Shown piece by piece: positions 1 to 4,947 of a stretch of 5,118 nucleotides of DNA. The number at the start of each line of letters is the position of its first letter. Within the stretch, counting starts at the first letter, position 1. The notes below the pieces were generated by a model, which had not been told where the DNA came from, did no database searches, and worked only from the letters and a program-made list of their open reading frames with translations. The stretch comes from SW-9-67-25 sp964471665. Lineage in GTDB: Archaea > Halobacteriota > Halobacteria > Halobacteriales > Haloarculaceae. A program made the position numbers and the translations under genes. Location of the stretch: positions 1-5,118 of the forward strand of contig CAYYHG010000183.1 of assembly GCA_964471665.1 (NCBI GenBank), in the 5' to 3' direction.

Positions 1-32
1 ACGCGTCTCTCCAGGGTCGGTCTCGAGGACTG

Positions 33-114
33 ATAGTGATTGCTGTAACGAATTACCGTTTCGACCGCGTCACGTCCTGCGGTCGATCCGGTAACGGCTT
101 ACAGCAATCACTAT
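33..114. mobile_element. 82-bp foldback MITE-like repeat, copy 1
   Basis: The element has perfect 16-bp terminal inverted repeats, ATAGTGATTGCTGTAA at 33-48 and its complement at 99-114. Two further inner arms also pair: TTACCG (53-58) with CGGTAA (89-94), and TCGACCGC (61-68) with GCGGTCGA (79-86). A 10-nt loop remains at 69-78, so almost the whole unit folds into one imperfect hairpin. A second copy of exactly the same length lies at 4948-5029 with 74 of 82 positions identical. It has no coding capacity. This architecture fits a non-autonomous miniature transposable element. I do not recognise the parent transposase, and no clear target-site duplication is visible; both copies are flanked by CTG on the left and GA on the right. 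It sits about 80 bp downstream of the last gene of the minus-strand operon. Confidence 0.85.
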
Positions 115-195
115 GATACGGACTGTCGGAACCGCGTGGCAGGTCCCGCCAGAGCAGTTGGATCTCGCGGCATCGACCGGGTTCCACCGCCGACG

Positions 196-741
196 CTACT
201 CGCGCACGTCCAGCAACGCGTCGAGTCGATCCGAGTCGCCGTCCATCCGGGAGAGCAGTTCCCGTGCGCGCTCTCCAGTCTCTTGGTCGACAGTCACGTG
301 GACCATCCCCTCGCCGGGTTGACCGTAGACGACGCTCGCACCCACGGGGGCGAGCACCACTGCCGGCAGTGTGGCAAGGTCTTCCTCGCCGTCGACGTCG
401 ATCAGCGACGTTCTCTCGGACTGGACGGCTGCCCGCAGCGCGTCGAACAGGTCCGCCGTAAGGGCCCCGGCAGGGTTGGAGACGGTCACCTCGCGGTCGA
501 ATCCGTCGATGGCCGCGCTGATCTCCGGATCGACCGCCGACCGCTCCGTGCGTTCGTCGACGAGCGCGACGTCCGGGACGCGGCCAGCCCCGAGCAGGTG
601 GTAGGTGACGACGTCGCCGACCGCGATCAGCGGGGTCCCGGCGGCCGCCAGCAACTCCTCGGCGTCTGTCGTGACTGGTCCCATCGGCTCTTTGAGTTCG
701 GATCGGAGCGCGTCTTGGAGTTCCAGGACCACCCCGGACAC
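196..741 (-). CDS. GTP-dependent dephospho-CoA kinase family protein (DUF359)
   Basis: This protein probably phosphorylates the 3'-hydroxyl of dephospho-CoA using GTP, the last step of CoA synthesis in archaea, in the cytoplasm. Archaea generally use this family instead of bacterial CoaE. The 181 residues match the usual family length and carry its motifs: GDVVT at about 42-46, VDERTER at 61-67, DGEEDLA at 117-123, and YGQPGEG at 139-145. The start is GTG at 741, one base after the Spt4 stop codon, with GGTG about 8 nt upstream as a weak ribosome binding site. The acidic composition is typical of haloarchaea. It is the last gene of the five-gene operon in this window. In other haloarchaea I would expect ribosomal protein S24e next, but no such gene is visible between this stop and the window edge. 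The family assignment is firm; the enzymatic activity is inferred from characterised archaeal homologues. Confidence 0.85.
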   Translation of the reverse strand: MSGVVLELQDALRSELKEPMGPVTTDAEELLAAAGTPLIAVGDVVTYHLLGAGRVPDVALVDERTERSAVDPEISAAIDGFDREVTVSNPAGALTADLFDALRAAVQSERTSLIDVDGEEDLATLPAVVLAPVGASVVYGQPGEGMVHVTVDQETGERARELLSRMDGDSDRLDALLDVRE

Positions 742-742
742 G

Positions 743-940
743 TCAGCGCACCTTCAGAGCGTACCTGCCGGGTTCGGTGACCTCCATCTCGCGCGCGATC
801 TCGCTCCGTTCGGGGTGTGAGATGACGACGTACCCGGCCCAGTCCTCGGTCAGCGACGTCGAGCCACAGGCCTCGCAGGATTCGGGCTGTTGGGTCTCCT
901 GGACGCGGTGACACTCCCGGCAGACGAGTCGGTCTGCCAT
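743..940 (-). CDS. spt4: Transcription elongation factor Spt4 (RpoE2, RNA polymerase subunit E'')
   Basis: Spt4 pairs with the NGN domain of Spt5 and increases processivity of archaeal RNA polymerase. This 65-residue protein has the expected size. It has a four-cysteine zinc site, CREC at residues 7-10 and CEAC at 22-25. The conserved segment WAGYVVISHPERSEIA follows at about 34-49 and forms the Spt5-facing part in known structures. The ATG start at 940 shares its A with the TGA stop of rpoE1 (TGATG), so translation is probably coupled. AAGGTGA lies 6 nt upstream as a good Shine-Dalgarno match, one of the clearest in this operon. The gene pair rpoE1-spt4 is conserved across archaea, which supports the call. 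Confidence 0.95.
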   Translation of the reverse strand: MADRLVCRECHRVQETQQPESCEACGSTSLTEDWAGYVVISHPERSEIAREMEVTEPGRYALKVR

Positions 941-1515
941 CAGCTCTCACCTTCGGCCTGGGCCTTGCGCTTCTCGCGTTCCTCTCGCAGCCAGCCGTGT
1001 TTGCCGAGGCCGACCTGCTTTGCGGTGAGTCCGATCTTCGAGTCACGGGGGTTGCGCTCGTCGATGCTCTTGGTGACGATGCGCGTCCTGACGGCGTCCC
1101 CGACACTCAGAGTGCGATTGGACTCCCGGGAGGCGAGCGCCTGGCCCTCCTCGTCGTAGGCGAGATACTCGTCGGAGATCTGAGAGACGTGCAGCAGTCC
1201 GTCGACGGGTCCGATTCCTACGAAGGCACCGAAACTGACGACCTCGACCACCTCGCCGTCGACGACCTCCTGCATCTGGGGGTCGAACGTGAGGGCGTCG
1301 AACTCCGCCTCGTAGTAGACGCCAGGCTGGTTGGGCAGGACGGCGCCCTCCCCGATGTCGTGGACCTCGATGACGGAGACGAGCGAGCCGACGTCCTCGT
1401 CGACCCGGCCTTCGAGTTTGTCCTGGAGCAGCCGCTTTACGAGTCCGGGCGTCACGTCAGCGAGATGCTCGGGTGGTACCTCGACCGTATCGCGCAGTCT
1501 GACCCGTTTATACAT
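940..1515 (-). CDS. rpo7: DNA-directed RNA polymerase subunit Rpo7 (RpoE, E')
   Basis: Rpo7 with Rpo4 forms the stalk of archaeal RNA polymerase. The stalk helps open DNA at promoters and binds emerging RNA. The 191-residue product starts with the typical MYKRVRLRDTVEVPP and has the N-terminal RNP-like domain over about residues 1-80. A C-terminal S1 RNA-binding domain follows at about 84-166, with GEVVEVVSFGAFVGIGPVDGLLHVSQ as its hallmark strand region split here by position 87-112. The tail is charged (EEREKRKAQAEGES), slightly longer than minimal homologues, as is common in haloarchaea. The ATG at 1515 lies inside the 3' end of the PIN gene, an 8-nt overlap, and has no Shine-Dalgarno sequence upstream, so reinitiation after the PIN gene is likely. 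The one-base overlap with spt4 downstream supports coupled expression. The gene is normally called rpoE1 in older haloarchaeal annotation. Confidence 0.95.
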   Translation of the reverse strand: MYKRVRLRDTVEVPPEHLADVTPGLVKRLLQDKLEGRVDEDVGSLVSVIEVHDIGEGAVLPNQPGVYYEAEFDALTFDPQMQEVVDGEVVEVVSFGAFVGIGPVDGLLHVSQISDEYLAYDEEGQALASRESNRTLSVGDAVRTRIVTKSIDERNPRDSKIGLTAKQVGLGKHGWLREEREKRKAQAEGES

Positions 1516-1903
1516 TGATAGCGAGTTTGTTCTGGCCCCGTAAACGTATTACTGAAACGTCCGCGCCGTCGAGACGCTCCCGCAGGGGCCGGTCGTTCGT
1601 CACGACGTGTGTCACGTCGTCTGCCTGTGCGAGTTCGACCACCGCGTCGTCCGCGTAGTCGGCGTCGGTCCCGCGGACCGTACACCGTCCGGCGAGGTCC
1701 AGCCCCACGCTCGCTGCCCGCGCCTCTTCGCTGGCGGCCGTTCCGTTGGATTCGACGCCGGCCAGTTTCCGGAGTTCTGCGACGGCGGTATCGGGGACAA
1801 CCAGGGCTGGTTCACCCAGCAACCTGTCGAGTTCCTCGAAGACGCGGACGTCACACTCGACGGGCATCATGAGCGCGTTGGTGTCGAGGACGACCACACT
1901 CAT
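1508..1903 (-). CDS. PIN-domain protein, putative RNA nuclease
   Basis: This is a stand-alone PIN domain of 131 residues, a fold usually found in Mg2+-dependent ribonucleases. The likely catalytic acids are visible: D7 in LDTN (6-9), E43 in VAELRKL, D86 in YADDAVVELA, and D104 in TNDRPL (102-107). It begins MSVVVLDTNALMMP, typical of the archaeal Fcf1/UPF0129-like group that sits beside aIF2 gamma and rpoE. Its ATG overlaps the aIF2 gamma stop by 4 nt (ATGA), and its 3' end overlaps rpoE1 by 8 nt. No antitoxin gene is adjacent, and the neighbours are core information genes, so a housekeeping role in rRNA or RNA processing is more likely than a VapC toxin. Substrate and exact role are unknown. 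Confidence 0.88.
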   Translation of the reverse strand: MSVVVLDTNALMMPVECDVRVFEELDRLLGEPALVVPDTAVAELRKLAGVESNGTAASEEARAASVGLDLAGRCTVRGTDADYADDAVVELAQADDVTHVVTNDRPLRERLDGADVSVIRLRGQNKLAINV

Positions 1904-3129
1904 CCGCGCAGTGTCCCGTACCCGATGAGCCGCCAGCGCGCACCGACGCGGCGGTTGATGGCGATTTTCACGCCCGGGTCGGCACAGACGGGTCGTTTCA
2001 GCGCGACCTCACACTCGTCGCCACGGGCGCTGGTGACAGACCCGACTGTCGTCGCGGTTCCGACGGTGAGCATCAGCGGTTCGCCCGTTGAGATGTCCTC
2101 GACTTCGCCGCCGTCCTCGCCGACGATGCGGTCGAGGAGTTCGACGTCCATCGTGAACTGTTCGTGGACCGGCGGGAGCGTTCCCGGCGGACCGGCAACC
2201 TGGCCCGCGAGGGCGTCGCCCTTGGTGATTGCGGGATCGAGGCCGGTCCCGACGCCCAGCAGGCCGCCAGGGGTGGCCGTCTCGATGTCGTCCCCGCCGG
2301 CCTGTAGCGACCGCACGGTTGTCTCGACGGGCCGCCACTCCGTCTGTCCGCCCTCCTCGACCTGGCGGCCGGGCCGCAACTCGAGGTTGTCGCCGACCGC
2401 CAGTTCCCCCTGGACGAGCGACCCGCCGAGGACGCCCCCGACCAGGTCCTCCCAGGTCGTCCCCGGGCGATTGATGTCGAACGACCGGGCGACGAGCATC
2501 TCCGGATCGGTCCCGGGGTCGCGGTCCGGCGTGGGAATCTCGGACTCGACGGCCTCGATGAGGACGTCGGTGTTGACACCCTGCTGTGCGCTGACGGGAA
2601 CGATCGGCGCTCCCTCGGCGACGGTGCCCGCGACGAACTCCTGGATTTCCTCGTAGTTCTGGCGCGCTCGCTCGCGGTCGACCAGGTCGATCTTGTTCTG
2701 GGCGATCACGATGTTGTCGATGCCGATGATGTCGAGTGCCATCAGGTGTTCCTCGGTCTGGGCCTGTGGCACGGGTTCGCTCGCCGAGACCACGAGGACT
2801 GCGCCGTCCATGATGGCCGCTCCCGAGAGCATCGTCGCCATCAGCGTCTCGTGGCCCGGCGCGTCGACGAACGACACGGTCCGGAGCGGCTCGCTTGCCG
2901 ACCCGTCCGGACACTCCTCCTCGACGGTGTATCGCTCGGGCGCGTTGCGATCCGGACACTCCCGGAACGTCGCGTCGGCGTAGCCCAGTCGGATCGAAAT
3001 CCCGCGTTTCATCTCCTCGCTGTGCTGGTCGGTCCACTGGCCGCTCAGGGCCTGGACCAGCGTCGTCTTCCCGTGGTCCACGTGGCCGACGAGCCCGATG
3101 TTCACCTCCGGTTGGTTGTTGGCGGTCAT
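1900..3129 (-). CDS. eif2g: Translation initiation factor aIF2 subunit gamma
   Basis: This GTPase subunit of aIF2 carries initiator Met-tRNA to the small ribosomal subunit. The 409-residue product has every G motif: P-loop GHVDHGKT (15-22), switch I with RGISIRLGYAD (42-52), DAPGHE (89-94), NKID (145-148) and SAQ (180-182). EF-Tu-like beta-barrel domains II and III follow, with DINRPGT and the C-terminal RVGARWRLIGYGTLRG. Members from other archaea have a four-cysteine zinc knuckle after switch I. Here only one cysteine of each pair survives (C58 and C73), so zinc binding is probably lost. I chose the ATG at 3129 because homologues start shortly before NIGLVGHVDHGKT and a TATA box lies about 40 nt upstream. 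The open frame continues to 3375, but that extension does not look like the family. It is first in the operon and overlaps the PIN gene by 4 nt. Confidence 0.97.
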   Translation of the reverse strand: MTANNQPEVNIGLVGHVDHGKTTLVQALSGQWTDQHSEEMKRGISIRLGYADATFRECPDRNAPERYTVEEECPDGSASEPLRTVSFVDAPGHETLMATMLSGAAIMDGAVLVVSASEPVPQAQTEEHLMALDIIGIDNIVIAQNKIDLVDRERARQNYEEIQEFVAGTVAEGAPIVPVSAQQGVNTDVLIEAVESEIPTPDRDPGTDPEMLVARSFDINRPGTTWEDLVGGVLGGSLVQGELAVGDNLELRPGRQVEEGGQTEWRPVETTVRSLQAGGDDIETATPGGLLGVGTGLDPAITKGDALAGQVAGPPGTLPPVHEQFTMDVELLDRIVGEDGGEVEDISTGEPLMLTVGTATTVGSVTSARGDECEVALKRPVCADPGVKIAINRRVGARWRLIGYGTLRG

Positions 3130-3166
3130 CGCGACAGTAATCCTGGTAGGATTTCGCCTCCTGCCG

Positions 3167-3191
3167 CTTTTAAACCTGCTGTTTCGAACAG
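3167..3191 (-). promoter_or_regulatory. Promoter of the aIF2 gamma operon (TATA box plus upstream dyad)
   Basis: On the minus strand GTTTAAAAG (3175 down to 3167) is a good archaeal TATA box. Transcription would begin about 25 nt downstream, near 3145, leaving a leader of roughly 15 nt before the ATG at 3129. No Shine-Dalgarno sequence precedes that ATG. Immediately upstream of the box is a short dyad, CTGTTTCGAACAG at 3179-3191 (arms CTGTT and AACAG), which overlaps the expected BRE/TFB contact zone. Whether a regulator binds it is not known. The TATA box call is based on sequence and position only. Confidence 0.65.
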
Positions 3192-3352
3192 AATCCTGGG
3201 ACGATCCGAGCGGTAGCCTCCTGAGTAACCGCTGGTGCTGTGGGGGAGAACTTATCCTCTGTCTCTCGGCTCTGTACGTGGAACTGGGGCGCGATGTAGA
3301 CGGCATATTTGACAATGGAACATAAAATAACACATTGGACGAAGCAAAAAAC

Positions 3353-3371
3353 CATCTGAGGGTGTCAGATG
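3353..3371. promoter_or_regulatory. Inverted repeat, possible operator upstream of the coiled-coil gene
   Basis: CATCTGA (3353-3359) and TCAGATG (3365-3371) form a perfect 7-bp inverted repeat with a 5-nt spacer, GGGTG. It ends about 25 bp before the TATA-like box of the plus-strand gene, a position where a dimeric regulator could act on transcription. The surrounding 3300-3390 stretch is much richer in A and T than the genes on either side. The dyad is seen directly; its role as an operator is inferred. A chance occurrence of this length in about 250 bp of intergenic DNA is possible. Confidence 0.4.
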
Positions 3372-3386
3372 TCAATTAATGGTTTT

Positions 3387-3403
3387 GAAAGGAAGACTTA
3401 TGT
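3387..3403 (+). promoter_or_regulatory. BRE/TATA-like promoter of the coiled-coil gene
   Basis: Purine-rich GAAAGGAAGA (3387-3396) followed by CTTATGT (3397-3403) resembles a haloarchaeal BRE plus TATA element. A start of transcription about 25 nt downstream falls near 3425, only some 8 nt before the ATG at 3433. This would give a very short leader, common in haloarchaea, and it supports 3433 rather than an earlier ATG as the start codon. The match to the TATA consensus is imperfect. Confidence 0.5.
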
Positions 3404-3432
3404 GGCTGCCCACCGTATCCATAGATAGAACA

Positions 3433-3984
3433 ATGATGGACTACACTCAGCCGATGCGAGCAGCGTTCGAACTCCAGCGGCAATCAATCGAGCAGAGCCA
3501 GCAGGTCATGCAGCACACTGTCGACTTCCAGCAGCGAGTCAGTCAGGCAGCTGTCGACAGCCTCGACACGCAGGAGTCGGCCCAGCGCAAGGCAGTCGAA
3601 CTCCAGCAGAAGCTCGTCCAGGATAGCCTCGACGCCGTCGAGGAGACCGCCCCCGGCGCTGACGAGTTCGTTGAAGAGTTCCGGAACACTGTCGATGAGC
3701 AGTACGAGGCAGTTCTCGAAGCTCACGAAGAGTTCTTCGTCGCCCTCGCCGACAATACCGAAGAGTCCGTTGGCTCCGTCGAGGAACTCACCGAAGAGTA
3801 CGTCGCAGCCCTCCAAGAGCAACTCGACGTGGTCTCCGAGAGCCACGAAGAACTCGAAGAGCAGTCCGTCGAAGCCGTTGATGAACTCCAAGAGCAGGTC
3901 GAAGATGTCCAGACGCAGGTCGAAGAAATGCAGGCTCGAGTCCAGGACGTCTCTGCGCAGGCCGCCGAGTCGCTCGAAGCCTGA
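3433..3984 (+). CDS. Acidic coiled-coil protein, phasin-like
   Basis: This 183-residue protein is almost entirely predicted helix and is rich in Glu, Gln, Val and Ala, with no signal peptide, no membrane segment and no cysteine. The N-terminal part, MMDYTQPMRAAFELQRQSIE then QSQQVMQHTVDFQQRV, is amphipathic and resembles phasins, which coat polyhydroxyalkanoate granules. The C-terminal part (about 75-183) is a highly acidic coiled coil. It has a near-repeat about 40 residues apart: EQYEAVLEAHEEF at 89-101 and EQLDVVSESHEEL at 129-141. I prefer the ATG at 3433 because the frame upstream, open to 3379, runs through the putative TATA box. It is divergent from the aIF2 gamma operon and followed by a hairpin. 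Function as PhaP is a guess from composition; other granule, chromosome or structural coiled-coil roles are possible. No PHA synthase genes are in view. Confidence 0.8.
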   Translation: MMDYTQPMRAAFELQRQSIEQSQQVMQHTVDFQQRVSQAAVDSLDTQESAQRKAVELQQKLVQDSLDAVEETAPGADEFVEEFRNTVDEQYEAVLEAHEEFFVALADNTEESVGSVEELTEEYVAALQEQLDVVSESHEELEEQSVEAVDELQEQVEDVQTQVEEMQARVQDVSAQAAESLEA

Positions 3985-4002
3985 TTCTGCCGGCGATAAC
4001 TA

Positions 4003-4024
4003 CGTGGAGATATTCGACTCCACG
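4003..4024 (+). terminator. Hairpin between convergent genes, possible terminator
   Basis: CGTGGAG (4003-4009) pairs perfectly with CTCCACG (4018-4024) around an 8-nt loop. It starts 18 nt after the stop of the coiled-coil gene and lies before the convergent acyl-CoA ligase remnant. There is no T-run on either side, so it does not match the usual archaeal terminator signal. It may instead mark a 3' end by processing or have no function. Confidence 0.3.
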
Positions 4025-4037
4025 GGGTCGAACTCAC

Positions 4038-4214
4038 TCACGGCGTGTCAGGCTCCCCGAGTCGAGCAGAGTCATCCCTCCCTTCGACATGCTCCTCGAC
4101 CAGTGTCCGTCGAAGAATCTTCCCAGAGGGCGACTTTGGAATTTCGTCGATGGTCTCTATCTCCCGTATCTTCTTTTCTGGAGCCACGCGCTCGGCGACA
4201 GATGATTTGAGACA
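4038..4214 (-). pseudogene. C-terminal remnant of an AMP-forming acyl-CoA ligase
   Basis: Reading from about 4214 down to a TGA at 4038-4040 gives 58 residues that match the C-terminal domain of the AMP-forming (ANL) ligases, such as 4-coumarate- or fatty acid-CoA ligases. Visible are SSVAERVAPEKKIREIE, then DEIPKSPSGKILRR. The latter is the A10 motif, and its lysine (PSGK) is catalytic for adenylation. A short acidic tail follows. Intact enzymes have about 500-550 residues; here all of the N-terminal domain is missing. The same reading frame stays open upstream to a GTG at 4577, but those residues show no resemblance to a ligase. The break lies near 4214, where unrelated hairpin-rich DNA begins. 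The gene is therefore a 3' stump left by deletion or insertion, and it is almost certainly not functional. Confidence 0.8.
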
Positions 4215-4317
4215 TGTCGGGAACAAGCGAGGCCGGTGGAACCCGACGCGATCAAAGTGTGATCTCCCGGCCGGCGTGGACACTGACACTGGTCTAGTAA
4301 AAGGGCACAGCAGATTG
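4215..4317. other. Junction segment, no gene recognised
   Basis: This stretch of about 100 bp lies between the ligase stump and the putative insertion-element end. It contains only short trivial repeats (a GACACT tandem near 4280 and a GATCA/TGATC dyad at 4250-4264). No start with a plausible product was seen on either strand. On the minus strand it would supply the sequence immediately following the element end, so it would be the guide position if that end belongs to a TnpB-type omegaRNA. Confidence 0.5.
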
Positions 4318-4522
4318 TTGACATCCTCCTCCGCGTGACGCGGAGGAATCCCGAGCGGTGGGAGTGTCAGGTTTGCAGTCCAAACATGGACTACCAGCCC
4401 TTGTGGGCGCGGGTAGTCCCACAGCGTCGGACTGGTGGACTGCTGGCCATGCCAAGTGGCCGTTACCCCTATCCTCGACCGTGTTTGGCGTCCCGGTGTT
4501 GTTTTTGCCACCGGGACACGCC
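4317..4522 (-). mobile_element. Right-end remnant of an IS200/IS605 (IS1341/tnpB-type) element
   Basis: Read on the minus strand, the segment ends with a 9-bp-stem hairpin TCCTCCGCG-TGA-CGCGGAGGA (plus positions 4327-4347). This is followed by GGATGTCAAC, ending at 4317. From memory, a GC stem followed by GAGGATGTCAA is the usual right end of IS1341-type tnpB elements in haloarchaea. An element in this orientation should carry tnpB to the right (4523 to about 4900), but no TnpB motifs, including the RuvC or CxxC zinc-ribbon residues, were found in any frame there. The left end was also not identified. It is therefore an incomplete relic or a non-autonomous derivative. The inner limit of 4522 marks only the last strong hairpin. 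Confidence 0.5.
4318..4522 (-). ncRNA. Candidate omegaRNA-like structured RNA
   Basis: Four nested or serial stem-loops lie within about 200 bp, all foldable as RNA from the minus strand. (1) 4487-4522: GGCG/CGCC plus TCCCGGTG/CACCGGGA, 12 bp with a 2-nt bulge and 10-nt loop. (2) 4445-4461: GGCCA/TGGCC. (3) 4388-4419: an 8-bp GGACTACC/GGTAGTCC stem with an inner GCCC/GGGC pair. (4) 4327-4347: the GC-rich terminal stem. Omega RNAs of TnpB systems derive from the 3' end of tnpB plus the element right end, with the guide just outside the element, and this layout matches. The equivalent guide would read AATCTGCTGTGCCC from 4316 leftwards. Expression is unproven. The structures could also be only DNA features of a decayed insertion element. 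Confidence 0.35.
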
Positions 4523-4581
4523 GGCAGGCGTCAGCAGAGTCGGGGGTATCGTTGTGTGCGCTTCGAGCAGTCGGCACGCGC

Positions 4582-4599
4582 CCACATTCTAGAATGTGG
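4582..4599. repeat. Perfect 18-bp palindrome
   Basis: CCACATTCTAGAATGTGG reads the same on both strands with no spacer. An uninterrupted palindrome of this size is uncommon by chance and could be a protein-binding site or a trace of a mobile element. The segment contains an in-frame TAG in the plus-strand reading and has no gene context to assign a role. Confidence 0.7.
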
Positions 4600-4723
4600 C
4601 GTTCACCGACTGGTCTTTTCGGATACTGCCTCGTTTCGTGGGCGGACAGGCCGCCTCCGAAGGACGGTCCGGAATCCGCTCCGTTCCGGCCGATTCCTAT
4701 TCCCTAGTTGGCCGGTCTGTCGC

Positions 4724-4730
4724 TTAAACA
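4724..4730 (-). promoter_or_regulatory. Possible minus-strand TATA-like element
   Basis: TGTTTAAG on the minus strand (4730 down to about 4723) resembles a haloarchaeal TATA box. It points leftwards toward the hairpin cluster at 4318-4522, so transcription would begin near 4700. No clear BRE is present. It is the only candidate promoter I see that could drive the structured RNA. Confidence 0.2.
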
Positions 4731-4794
4731 TCAGCATAGGACACTCGAATCAGCCCTCCGAACGTGGCCAGTTACACGAAGTGACGGCGCGTAT

Positions 4795-4812
4795 CCACGG
4801 CCTGGGCCGTGG
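4795..4812. repeat. GC-rich near-palindrome
   Basis: CCACGGCC (4795-4802) and GGCCGTGG (4805-4812) are perfectly complementary with only TG between them. As RNA it would form a 7-bp stem with a tetraloop. It lies in otherwise featureless DNA, without a T-run and without a neighbouring gene end. Confidence 0.5.
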
Positions 4813-4947
4813 TATTGCGCCTGTTCAGCCTATAATCTTCGTCCAATTGTGACCGCTCACCGATTATGCGCAGTGTCTATACCTTCGATTAGCCGAGTTG
4901 GCCGCTGAAACAGCAGTCAATGAGCGATTGATTATCTCGTGTGCCTG

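Larger units (their letters stand above)
4523..4947. other. Gene-poor hairpin-containing region
   Basis: No frame here gives a recognisable protein; the open frames present have no family motif and unconvincing starts. Several structures are visible: a perfect 18-bp palindrome at 4582-4599; GGCGG/CCGCC at 4641-4655; CCGGAA/TTCCGG at 4669-4689; and an 8-bp-arm near-palindrome at 4795-4812. It is likely decayed mobile or intergenic DNA, possibly including the vanished tnpB part of the element to its left. Confidence 0.5.

Noticed and set aside
136..780. Plus-strand open frame opposite the DUF359 gene
   Set aside because: It covers the antisense of a gene with conserved motifs and has no recognisable domain or promoter.
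1607..2656. Long plus-strand open frame opposite the PIN and aIF2 gamma genes
   Set aside because: It is an artefact of GC-rich codon bias on the opposite strand of two clearly recognised genes. Its product is low-complexity, rich in Ser, Pro and Arg, with no family motif.
2009..3037. Long minus-strand open frame in another frame of aIF2 gamma
   Set aside because: Its product is dominated by Arg, Gly and Pro, typical of a shifted GC-rich frame, while the overlapping frame encodes a complete GTPase.
3130..3375. N-terminal extension of aIF2 gamma to an upstream ATG at 3375
   Set aside because: The extra residues are Ser/Arg-rich and not acidic, are absent from the family, and would run through the TATA box.
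4317..4530. CRISPR array
   Set aside because: The stem-loops differ in sequence, and there is no regularly spaced repeat unit.
4215..4577. 5' extension of the ligase stump as one intact 179-residue protein
   Set aside because: Residues before about 4214 do not resemble a ligase and are basic, unlike the acidic tail. The frame is open by chance across the element end.
4335..4592. Cysteine-containing open frame (WECQVC, then CCFC), possible zinc-finger protein
   Set aside because: Spacing of the cysteines does not match a zinc ribbon, the frame lies over the structured hairpins, and no other support is visible.
4358..4852. 164-codon plus-strand open frame in the right region
   Set aside because: No family resemblance, non-acidic composition unlike haloarchaeal proteins, and it crosses several palindromes and hairpins.
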